Assembly: GCA_963835885.1 (NCBI GenBank)
Contig: CAWIHF010000015.1
Coordinates: 124,001 to 188,000 of the forward strand
DNA: 64,000 nt
Source of the DNA: Roseiarcus sp963835885
Lineage (GTDB): Bacteria; Pseudomonadota; Alphaproteobacteria; Rhizobiales; Beijerinckiaceae
Direction of reading: 5' to 3'
Both the position numbers and the translations under genes were made by a program. The notes beneath the pieces are model-generated. The model was not told the DNA's origin, searched no databases, and saw only the letters and a program-made list of their open reading frames with translations. Shown here in pieces: positions 55,331 through 63,205 of the stretch (positions are counted from its first letter, which is position 1; each line of letters opens with the position of its first letter).

Positions 55331-56130
55331 GGGATAAGCCACCCGTCTCCGTTGTTCTGTCCGGAGCAGGCGGCGGCGTCATTGATCCCACGTTGTTTTG
55401 CTCGAGCATCGAGGAGGAGGCTCAATTTCCGACTATCGGGTATCCCGGCTGGCCGCGCTATGTCCAAAGAGGTTTCTCTGCCGAAATGCTCATCAAGGAG
55501 CTCGCCTCGCAAATCGCGCTGCGGGTTCCGGAGGGACCGATACGGATCATCGGAGCGTCGATTGGCGGGCATGTCGGATACGCCGTTGCCCTCCGTCTAC
55601 AGGCGAGTGGTCGCCAGATCGGCGGCTTCTGCGCAATCGATACATTTACTGCAACGTCTGCTTCGCCCATGGCGGGATGGAAAACTCGAGCTCTCCAAGA
55701 CGGGGCAGCGTTGCTGCGCGACCAACGTCTGGGCGAGTTCGGTCGATTTCTGAGGTCTCGTCTTTGGCGAGCGTCATTGCGACTTTCAGGCAAGCGCCTA
55801 GTAGATTTGGTCCGCAGATTGGCGCCCTCAGGGCGACTGCCGTGGATACTCCGAGTTGATCCCATCTTCGAAGAGGAATTGAGCATGCGGCTTTTGATAA
55901 GGGAGCTGGCTCCATGGGTCGCCTCACTGGATCGCGATCCGACTCCCTTATCCGCACCTGCGATCCTCCTACGCACTCCTTCAACCGGAGACGCCGACTC
56001 CCTCTGGCGTCGGCGTTGTCCGGAAATTAAAGTCGTAGAAATTCCTGGCGATCATCATACATTATTTACATCGGATAATTCTGCTGCACTGCGAGAGGCA
56101 TTCCTTACTGCTGCGAGCGATTGGTCGTAG
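55327..56130 (+). CDS. Thioesterase-like alpha/beta hydrolase
   Basis: A 267-residue hydrolase. The nucleophile elbow is IIGASIGGHVGYAVAL (G-x-S-x-G-G), as in type I/II thioesterases of natural-product assembly lines; the acid may lie in FCAIDTFTA or later, and the His in IPGDHHTLFT. It starts at GTG 55327, overlapping the preceding stop. It probably releases or edits an acyl group made by the ATP-grasp or ACP genes of this region. Confidence 0.78.
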   Translation: MRDKPPVSVVLSGAGGGVIDPTLFCSSIEEEAQFPTIGYPGWPRYVQRGFSAEMLIKELASQIALRVPEGPIRIIGASIGGHVGYAVALRLQASGRQIGGFCAIDTFTATSASPMAGWKTRALQDGAALLRDQRLGEFGRFLRSRLWRASLRLSGKRLVDLVRRLAPSGRLPWILRVDPIFEEELSMRLLIRELAPWVASLDRDPTPLSAPAILLRTPSTGDADSLWRRRCPEIKVVEIPGDHHTLFTSDNSAALREAFLTAASDWS

Positions 56131-56152
56131 ATCGGTTCGAACTTAGCTAAGA

Positions 56153-57020
56153 CTAGAAAACGGAGTGAGCAACGCTCGAGTTTTTTAGAATTATCCCGAA
56201 CATACCCTTTTTGTTGTTGCGCCGAAGATCAGGGCGTACTGGCTCGGCTTCACACACAAGTGCACGAAATCCGGAAAAAGACTGAGTGAAACTCCAGAAT
56301 CCACGGTTTACGTCGATATCGTCGACAATCATTGCACCGCCTGGCCTCAGGGACGCCCACGCTCGATCCAATTCGAACCGAACGTTTCGCTCGCTATGAA
56401 GACTATCGTGGACGAAAAGATCGATTTCACCGAGTTCAGACAGGAGGCCGGGGAGGCGCCTCCTGCTCGATCCGCCCACATACGACCATCGGTCGCGAAG
56501 TCCGGGGTCGACAGCCGCGCCGATCTGTTTTTGCCATTCGCGTTCCACGGGCGGACGGTCGATGCTCCAGAGCCTGCCTTTGCCATTCTTGTGAAGCGCC
56601 TCGAGAAGGAAACGTGATGTAACTCCATGAGCTACGCCTGTCTCGACCACGCTTGTAGGCTCGAGGCAACGAACTAGGCACCAGATGGCGCGTACAAATC
56701 CAGCGTCGCCATCGTTCCAGCCTTTAAAGCTTGACGGACCCGCTTGAATGCCTTTCGCATCCAATTCATTCACAACTTTTGTCCATAAAATCCAAAACTC
56801 CTTACTCATCGCTTCAGCATCGGAAAGCCCGAAGTTGTTGATGCAGCTGATTTTCCCAATCCGGCTGGACCTGGTATAAATTCGGTGGTGGGGGCCCCTC
56901 TTGGTAGGCCGCGTATTGTTCTCGAAAGCGAAGCCATGCTTCGAGCGGGTCTGACGCTATAGATGCAAGAGTTGAAAACGGACGGCGAAAATAGGGTTGG
57001 AAATCTAACATCTTGATCAT
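56153..57020 (-). CDS. Class I SAM-dependent methyltransferase (one frame break)
   Basis: After joining two frames at about 56820 this is a 288-residue protein. The N-terminal part reads LYQVQPDWENQLHQQL and the main part GLSDAEAMSKEFWILWTKVVNEL, then the SAM-binding motif SVVETGVAHGVTSRFLLEAL, EIDLFVHDSLHSERNVRFEL and GGAMIVDDID. I recall relatives in which the PDWE...LHxLLG segment precedes the catalytic domain directly, which supports one gene. It is convergent with the thioesterase-like gene. Confidence 0.78.
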
Positions 57021-57111
57021 GACCTAACGTTTGAGGCCTGAAAGACGCATGAAGTCAGTGATTAATCTCCAGGTTGGCCAAAGTGACAGAGCAGCCATGA
57101 TTGCTCGCGCC

Positions 57112-57801
57112 TCATGTACTTTGGCGGCGCATGCGTATTATCCTCGGCACATGACCTGAAATCTGCACCCATGCCACGAGCCTCAAGATCAGTGCGACGA
57201 CCGCAAGGGCGGCGAAAGGAAGGTACGCGACTGTGTGGCCGAAATCGCCAAACGGGTGCTTGAAGTCGTCGATGAATGCGATCGCGATGTAATTCGTCGC
57301 GACGGCGCGGATCGGCGGCCAAAAATTGTTCGGCAGCAACTCACGCACCCGACGAAATGAAAGAAACGCAAGACCGTAGGTGCAGAGCGCGGCAAAGCCG
57401 AAAATAGCAAATGTTTTCGCTGATGGAGTGTGTCCAATTGCGCAGAGCCAAGCGACGAGGCTGAGGTGAACGATCATCGCCGCAGCGAAAGCCAGACCGA
57501 AGTCGCGGGCGCGTTCCCGCACGGGCAAGAAGACGCTCCCGAATAGGGAGACTAAGGCTCCTCCAACATACGCAGGCAGAAAAATCAAAAAAGCAAATCT
57601 GGCGGTCGCCTGCAGCGCGATGTAGAGTCCAGGTAGGACACCGAAAACAAAAATTATCACGGCCGCCAACGCCAGCGAGGCGCAGAACGCCAACGCCATC
57701 CACGCATAAGTCGTTAGCCGAACGTTGTTCACAGCGGTTCCGACACTACATGCGGGACGTCCCGGTAGCTTATATGTAGGCAACTCGAGCCGCCCTTGCA
57801 T
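57112..57801 (-). CDS. Multi-pass membrane protein of unknown function
   Basis: About 190-229 residues with six hydrophobic segments, for example WMALAFCASLALAAVIIFVFGVL, FAIFGFAALCTYGLAFLSF and VAYLPFAALAVVALILRLVAW. The NYIAIAFIDDFKHPFGDFGH loop is reminiscent of ferric-reductase-like membrane proteins, but the paired heme His pattern is not clear. The start is uncertain: ATG 57801 or an internal GTG at 57732 (VNNVRLTTYAW). Confidence 0.65.
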   Translation of the reverse strand: MQGRLELPTYKLPGRPACSVGTAVNNVRLTTYAWMALAFCASLALAAVIIFVFGVLPGLYIALQATARFAFLIFLPAYVGGALVSLFGSVFLPVRERARDFGLAFAAAMIVHLSLVAWLCAIGHTPSAKTFAIFGFAALCTYGLAFLSFRRVRELLPNNFWPPIRAVATNYIAIAFIDDFKHPFGDFGHTVAYLPFAALAVVALILRLVAWVQISGHVPRIIRMRRQST

Positions 57802-58104
57802 AAGCTCGCCCCATTACCAAGGAAGCTTACGCTCGAATTTCCGTCGGAATTGCGGCAAAGAATGCTTCGCCACCCCGGCGCAGCCACTCGGCCTCAAGAG
57901 CGGCGGAGCCGTTGGCAAAGTTCATTGAGACCAACCCAGAGCAGGCGACAGAACGACGATACGATACGGCGCGATGTCAATGGTCGAAACGGATAATCGC
58001 GCTGTGATGCGATGTAGGCGCTGGCGGTTGGGTGCGCGAGCAGTGTTGGCGCAAGTGGGCCATGATCCGATTGCAGACCTCAGCAAGATTCCGACGAGGG
58101 TACA
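57802..58104. other. Intergenic region before the FATP-type ligase
   Basis: No firm gene. A 44-codon frame at 57974-58108 (starts MSMVETDNRAV, ends SKIPTRVH) has a stop overlapping the TTG start of the ligase, so a small coupled peptide is conceivable, but nothing else supports it. Confidence 0.35.
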
Positions 58105-59904
58105 TTGACGAACGGCTTCGAGAGTGGCTCGCCCATAAAACATGACGCGACCCCGGCTCAAGCCTGGTTACGCGCGCTAGAGACGACTGCTCAAGCGACC
58201 CGCGACCCCGAACGCATTCTGCCGCGCGCGGTGATCGAGTGGGCGCGCACGTATGGCGATGCGACGGCCCTCGTCAGCGATTGCGAGAGCTTCAGCTTCC
58301 GCACGCTTGAAGCGCGTATGAACCAGTATTCGCGTTGGGCGCTGACCGCCGCGGTGATGAGCGGCGAGACTGTCGCCCTTATGATGGGCAATCGGCCCGA
58401 GTATTTCGCGATCTGGCTCGGGCTCACTCAGGTGGGGGCGATCGTTGCGCTGATCAGCCCCGATCTTCGCGCGCCTGCGGTCGCCCATGCCCTCAAAGTG
58501 GCCCGAGCGCGACGCGTCATCGCCGCGGCTGAATGCGCCGACGTTTGCGCGGAAGCTATCGCCGCACTCAACGAGTCCATTGAGATTTGGATCCATGGGC
58601 GGGGTGGGCCCGACCTGCAACGAATTGACCTCTTGGCGTCTAGCCAGATTGGCCAAGCACTCTCAGAAGATGAACGGCGACCTGTAACGCTCGCCGATCG
58701 CGCGCTGCGGATCTTCACTTCCGGAACGACAGGCCTGCCCAAGGCCGCCGAGGTCAGTCATCGAAGGCTCATTGTCTGGAGCCACTGGTTTGCTGGCCTT
58801 GCGGGCCTGACTGCGACCGACCGCCTTTACAACTGTCTGCCTATGCATCACAGCGTGGGCGGCGTTGTCGCGATCGGCGCCCCCTTGGTATTCGGCGGTT
58901 CAGTCGCTATCGCTCCGCGCTTTTCGGCCAATCGCTTTTGGGACGACGTCGCGCGCTGGGAGTGCACGGCGTTTCAATATATTGGCGAACTCTGTCGCTA
59001 TCTTATCGCCGCTCCTATTCGCCCGGAGGAGAAAGCTCACAGGTTGCGGCTTGCAATCGGCAATGGGCTTTCGGATGAAGTTTGGCGCGCTGTTCTGGAA
59101 CGCTTCGGACCAATACGCGTGCTCGAATTCTATGCTTCGACGGAAGGAAATGTCTGGCTCTACAATGTCGAAGGTAAGATCGGATCAATTGGCCGGGTGC
59201 CGCCATACCTCGCGCTGCGCGACCCGATCGCCCTCGCGCGGTTCGACCACAATTCCCAAACACCCGCACGAGCCGCCGACGGATTTTGTGCGCGTTGCGC
59301 GGACGGCGAAATCGGCGAGGCTTTGGGACGCATAGGAGGAGATCCAGCGGCTCGCTTCGAGGGTTACAGCGAAGCCGCAGAGACGGAAAAGAAGATTTTC
59401 CGCGACGTGTTCAAGTCGGGTGACGCGTGGATGCGAACCGGTGACCTCATGTGTCGCGATGCCGACGGCTTCTACAAATTCGTCGATCGCATCGGCGACA
59501 CTTTTCGCTGGAAGGGCGAGAACGTCGCGACCTCAGAAGTCGCCGGGGTCCTCCGCTCCTGTCCGGGCGTTGCGGAAGCGATCGTCTATGGGGTCTCCGT
59601 TCCCGGCGCCGAAGGGCGCGCGGGCATGGCGCTCTTGATAATCGATGAACAGTTCGAGCTCGATGCGCTCGTCCCGCGGCTTGAAGCTTTGCCTCCATAT
59701 GCTCGGCCGCTCTTCTTGCGCCTCTCCCGGGAGATCGAGGCCACGGAGACCTTCAAACCGAAGCGGCGTCTTTATCTCGAGCAGGGCTTCGACCCTGAGC
59801 GCGTTGACGATCCGCTTTATGTCTTTGAAAGCGAGCGACAGGCCTATGTCCCGCTCGATGCGAAGCGCCACGAAGCGATCCGAAACGGGACCGTGCGACT
59901 TTGA
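58105..59904 (+). CDS. Fatty-acid/very-long-chain acyl-CoA ligase of the FATP type
   Basis: A 599-residue, unbroken adenylate-forming enzyme. P-loop motif LRIFTSGTTGLPKAAEVSHRR, then LPMHHSVGGVVAIGAPL, EFYASTEGNVWLYN and the A8-type GDLMCRDADGFYKFVDRIGDTFRWKGENV. The TEGN and DRIGDTFRWKGENVAT blocks are typical of FATP/FadD6-like enzymes rather than NRPS domains. TTG start with GAGGG upstream. It probably activates a long-chain acid that feeds the adjacent ACP/FabG genes; that link is inferred from position. Confidence 0.87.
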   Translation: MTNGFESGSPIKHDATPAQAWLRALETTAQATRDPERILPRAVIEWARTYGDATALVSDCESFSFRTLEARMNQYSRWALTAAVMSGETVALMMGNRPEYFAIWLGLTQVGAIVALISPDLRAPAVAHALKVARARRVIAAAECADVCAEAIAALNESIEIWIHGRGGPDLQRIDLLASSQIGQALSEDERRPVTLADRALRIFTSGTTGLPKAAEVSHRRLIVWSHWFAGLAGLTATDRLYNCLPMHHSVGGVVAIGAPLVFGGSVAIAPRFSANRFWDDVARWECTAFQYIGELCRYLIAAPIRPEEKAHRLRLAIGNGLSDEVWRAVLERFGPIRVLEFYASTEGNVWLYNVEGKIGSIGRVPPYLALRDPIALARFDHNSQTPARAADGFCARCADGEIGEALGRIGGDPAARFEGYSEAAETEKKIFRDVFKSGDAWMRTGDLMCRDADGFYKFVDRIGDTFRWKGENVATSEVAGVLRSCPGVAEAIVYGVSVPGAEGRAGMALLIIDEQFELDALVPRLEALPPYARPLFLRLSREIEATETFKPKRRLYLEQGFDPERVDDPLYVFESERQAYVPLDAKRHEAIRNGTVRL

Positions 59905-59963
59905 GCGCGAGAAGCGGGCAGTACAGCGCCGTCGTCGGCCCACGCTAAAAGCAACCCCTGGAG

Positions 59964-60695
59964 CTATGCTGTGGCTCCCGCGTCCACGGTCATGACTGCG
60001 CCGGAGATGTTGCGTCCGCCCTCTCCCATCAGGAACGCCGTCATCGCGGCGATGTCATCCGGCGCGGCCAGGCGGCGCAGCGCGCTGCGGCCAATGACGC
60101 GCGCACGCTCGGATCCTTCGAGTCCGCCGGTCATCTCGGTGTCGATGAAGCCTGGGGCGATCGCATTGACGTTCACCCCGACGCGCCCGACTTCGCGGGC
60201 GAGCGACTTGGTGAAGCCGATCAGGGACGCCTTGGTGGCGGCATAGACGGAAAGCGCATTGAAGCCGGTCGAGGCGACGATCGAGGAGATGTTGATCACG
60301 CGCCCGCGTCCCTCAGCCATCATGCCGCGCACGACATATTTGCTCAATAAGATCGGCGAAAGCGTGTTCAGTTGAATAAGGCGGTGGATCTCAGCGTCAG
60401 GCATGGTGGCGAGCAACCCTGCCGAGCCGAGCCCGGCGTTGTTGACGAGGCCGTAGATTGGGCCGAATTGCCCGCGCACGTTTCGCACGAAGGCTGGGAG
60501 CGCGGCGACGTCGCTCAGGTCCAGGGGACGAAATATCACCGCTCCGGAGCCGCGCTCGGCGAGTTTCGCCGCCGCCGCAAGCGCTTCGCTGTCGCGGCGC
60601 GCGACGGCGACGATTCTGAAGCCCTCACGCGCAAGTCGTTCGGCGATCGCCAGGCCAAGGCCTCGGCTGGCGCCCGTAACGACGACATTATCCAT
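59964..60695 (-). CDS. FabG-like 3-oxoacyl-ACP reductase (SDR)
   Basis: A 243-residue classical SDR. VVVTGASRGLGLAIAERLA binds the cofactor, GLVNNAGLGSAG is the NNAG motif, and the catalytic triad is INISSIVASTGFNALSVYAATKAS (Ser, Tyr, Lys). It ends with GRNISGAVMTVDAGATA as FabG does. The start overlaps the upstream ligase stop by 8 bases, and the ligase overlaps the ACP, so the three are a tightly coupled unit. It would reduce a beta-keto group on the ACP-bound chain. Confidence 0.9.
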   Translation of the reverse strand: MDNVVVTGASRGLGLAIAERLAREGFRIVAVARRDSEALAAAAKLAERGSGAVIFRPLDLSDVAALPAFVRNVRGQFGPIYGLVNNAGLGSAGLLATMPDAEIHRLIQLNTLSPILLSKYVVRGMMAEGRGRVINISSIVASTGFNALSVYAATKASLIGFTKSLAREVGRVGVNVNAIAPGFIDTEMTGGLEGSERARVIGRSALRRLAAPDDIAAMTAFLMGEGGRNISGAVMTVDAGATA

Positions 60696-62046
60696 GCCGC
60701 GCCAGCTTTCCGCCGTCCGTCATGGGCAGGTCGGCGACGAACCGCAGCCCCGCCGGAACCATATGCGGGGCGAGGCGCGCGCTACAGGCGGCAAGGATTT
60801 CGCGCTCAGCCGCCGCATTGGTCAGGCGCTGATCCCGTAGCACCACTTCGGCAAAGACCAGCGCGCCGGTGATTGGGTTCTTGCGCGCAAAGACGCGGCT
60901 TGCGCGCACCGCCGCGTGCGCGTTGAGCGCCGCCTCGACCTCCTCCGGGTGGACCTTGACGCCGCCGACATTGATGACCCCGCCCCGCCGGCCGACAAAA
61001 TAGAGCCGGCTCCCCCGCCGATCGACAATATCGCCGGTATCGACGAAGCCGTCCTCGTCGGCTATCGGGGGGGCGTTCGCGCCGAGAAAGCGTAGGGCGC
61101 AGCGGTCCGAGCGCACACGCAGCGAGCCGTCCACCACCCTCATCCGGACCGGGCCGTCGCGGTCGAACCAGGACGCAGGAAAGCCGGCTCTTCCGTCGTC
61201 GACCGCGAAGACCACGCCCGCTTCGGTCGAGGCGTAGGCGTGTTCGATGCGCGCACGAGGATACAGCGCCCGCAAGGCGCCCAATACGGCGTCGTCGGCA
61301 ATTTCGCCTGACAGCCGGACATAATCTGGGTCGATCCGGCTTCCTTGGCCGCTCATCAGCACCTTGCGCCAGTGGGACGGCGTGCCCGAAATATGAGTGA
61401 TGCCTGCCGCGCCAAAGCGGGCGAGGAGGGAGCCGACGCTTTCCCCGTCAGCGCCAAGGCTCAGCGAGCCAGGGCCGCTGACCGCGCGCAGGAAAATCTG
61501 CAGGCCGCCATACCGACGGATGTCGTAGAAAGTCGCCCATTGCTGCAGCGGCGCATCGGCGATTGCTCCCATCAGGGTGCGCAGAGTATGGACTACGAGC
61601 TTGGGCGGTCCGCTCGTGCCGGAGGTCGGCAGAATCCATTCTGTTTCGGAGAAGTCCGCGCGCGGCATGTCCAGCCGTTGAAGGGGCAGTCGGCAGGGCG
61701 CCGCAAGTTCGACAGGGATTTGTGGGGCGTCTCCGTCGCCATCAAAAACCACGGCGTCGGCCTCCGCCTCGCGCGCCGCCGACTCCAGTTGCGAGAGCTC
61801 CCATCCCGGTGGGCAAAGCACGATCCGGCGCGCGCAACCGTCAAGGTCGATCAGGCCGGCGGCGGCTTTGGCCATGTCGCGCACGGCGAGAACGACCGAG
61901 CGCCCCCGGAGGCTCGCCAGGTGGGAACCGAGACTCGAGGCCCGCTCGAATTCGTCGAGCGGCACGACGTGATCTCGCGTTGCGATGACTTTGCCGCGAC
62001 CGCTTTTCCTTCGAATGAGAAGCGCAAGACTGGGCGTTTCAGGCAA
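60688..62046 (-). CDS. Acyl-ACP/acyl-CoA synthetase (adenylate-forming)
   Basis: About 452 residues from TTG 62046, which overlaps the ACP stop. The P-loop motif is WILPTSGTSGPPKLVVHTLRTLM, then IEHAYASTEAGVVFAVDDG, VDTGDIVDRRGSRLYFVGRRGGVINVGGVKVHPEEVE, and the final loop LPMTDGGKLARHG where the catalytic Lys lies. The N-terminal domain is short. Genomic coupling to an ACP suggests it loads that ACP with an acid starter. The substrate is not predictable. Confidence 0.85.
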   Translation of the reverse strand: MPETPSLALLIRRKSGRGKVIATRDHVVPLDEFERASSLGSHLASLRGRSVVLAVRDMAKAAAGLIDLDGCARRIVLCPPGWELSQLESAAREAEADAVVFDGDGDAPQIPVELAAPCRLPLQRLDMPRADFSETEWILPTSGTSGPPKLVVHTLRTLMGAIADAPLQQWATFYDIRRYGGLQIFLRAVSGPGSLSLGADGESVGSLLARFGAAGITHISGTPSHWRKVLMSGQGSRIDPDYVRLSGEIADDAVLGALRALYPRARIEHAYASTEAGVVFAVDDGRAGFPASWFDRDGPVRMRVVDGSLRVRSDRCALRFLGANAPPIADEDGFVDTGDIVDRRGSRLYFVGRRGGVINVGGVKVHPEEVEAALNAHAAVRASRVFARKNPITGALVFAEVVLRDQRLTNAAAEREILAACSARLAPHMVPAGLRFVADLPMTDGGKLARHG

Positions 62047-62285
62047 GGGCTTCCTCGTAGAGTGCGACGAACTCGCCGATCGTACGGGGAAAGCGCGCCT
62101 CCTCGGCCGAGCCGAGCGGATCGCGGCCGGTAATGTCCTCGAGGCGCGCCACAAGTATCGCGAAGCAAAGCGAGTCGAGCCCCGAATTCGTGGAGCGAAA
62201 GATCGTCCGTCAGCGGCGCCAGGGTCTTTTTCTGGTTCGCGGCGACAGTGCGAATTTCGTCGAGAATAGTCGCCTTCAAGGACAT
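62039..62285 (-). CDS. Acyl carrier protein (one frame break)
   Basis: Opens MSLKATILDEIRTVAANQKKTL, and after a slip near 62192 reads LDSLCFAILVARLEDITG, where D-S-L is the phosphopantetheine attachment site, then FPRTIGEFVALYEEALA to a TGA at 62039. About 81 residues, normal for an ACP. It heads a three-gene unit with an acyl ligase and FabG. Confidence 0.83.
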
Positions 62286-62327
62286 GATGCCCCCCCTTGC
62301 CTCAAGTCTCGAAGTCTACTCTCCGGA

Positions 62328-62353
62328 GCGGCGCACCGCGCAAGGTGCGCCGC
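62328..62353. terminator. Strong hairpin between the HDO-like and ACP genes
   Basis: GCGGCGCACC, GCGCAA, GGTGCGCCGC is a perfect 10-bp stem 43 bases downstream of the 62397 gene and upstream of the ACP start. No T run follows; it may pause or separate the two transcripts. Confidence 0.55.
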
Positions 62354-62396
62354 TTCCGTAAATCGTGAGGCCGGGCTTCACCGACGGCGGAACGGA

Positions 62397-63047
62397 TCAC
62401 GCGGCGAGGCGCGGCGCCGCTGCGACGAGGATGTTCCGGAACGCTTCCCACAAGGGAAGAATGCGGTCGTCCGCGACCAGATGACGGCACAAGCCGCCGT
62501 GCTCGCCGCTGTCCAGTTTAATGTGTTCGACGAGGAAATGACGGAATGCGCCGAGCGAGGGTTCATCCCAATCTCTGGCTGTCAGCATTGCGCCAAAGAC
62601 TTTCTCCAGTCCGCCATCTTCATAGCTCGACAGACTCATCGCCCTTGTGACGGAGTTGAACTGTTTGACCTCCGCAAGGTATGCGCGGCCCAGGCTCTCG
62701 ATCCTCATCCGCGTATTCCGGTCGAGGCTCGACATGGCGACGGTGCGCCGCATGAACTCGTCGTGGTTCATTTTCTCCCCCGGTTTGGCGACGCCCGGAT
62801 AGGGAGACAGGTTGTCCGTGTCGCATTCCCCATGGCGGAGCTCGATGAGCTTCGGATCCGAGGGATAGAGTTCGCAGGCGATGTCGACGGCTTCGACGAA
62901 TTGCACCGAGAAATAGTAGTAAGCGGCGCAGGCCGCCATCAGTTCATCGCGCGTCAGTTCCGGCCAGTTGAGACTCTCGATCTCATCGATGACCTTTAGG
63001 TAACGATCGACAGTCTTGTGGTAACGATCAATGGTCTGGACATTCAT
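62397..63047 (-). CDS. Heme-oxygenase-like fold protein, probable iron-dependent redox enzyme
   Basis: A 216-residue, all-helical protein; ATG 63047 has GGAG upstream. The pattern AAYYYFSVQFVEAVDIACEL in the first half and FRHFLVEHIKLDSGEHGGLCRHL in the second (H-x4-H-x3-D-x3-E-H) resembles TenA/HDO and DUF3050-type iron redox proteins, whose helices hold a diiron site with Glu, His and Asp ligands. Such enzymes cleave or oxidise amino acids and fatty acids in natural-product pathways. Its place beside ACP, ligase and MetA-like genes supports a biosynthetic role. The reaction is unknown. Confidence 0.68.
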   Translation of the reverse strand: MNVQTIDRYHKTVDRYLKVIDEIESLNWPELTRDELMAACAAYYYFSVQFVEAVDIACELYPSDPKLIELRHGECDTDNLSPYPGVAKPGEKMNHDEFMRRTVAMSSLDRNTRMRIESLGRAYLAEVKQFNSVTRAMSLSSYEDGGLEKVFGAMLTARDWDEPSLGAFRHFLVEHIKLDSGEHGGLCRHLVADDRILPLWEAFRNILVAAAPRLAA

Positions 63048-63205
63048 GGCTTCCGACTCCTTCGCATAGTACGCAGTCACGACTTTAGTAGATATTCCCA
63101 TAAGTTCGTCTACAGATAACCCCAGATACTTTATCTACTCAGTCCGGTTTCGCGTTCCTTCAAGAATAATTTCATGATTAAGGAAAAGGCGCGCCGCCTC
63201 CAGGT

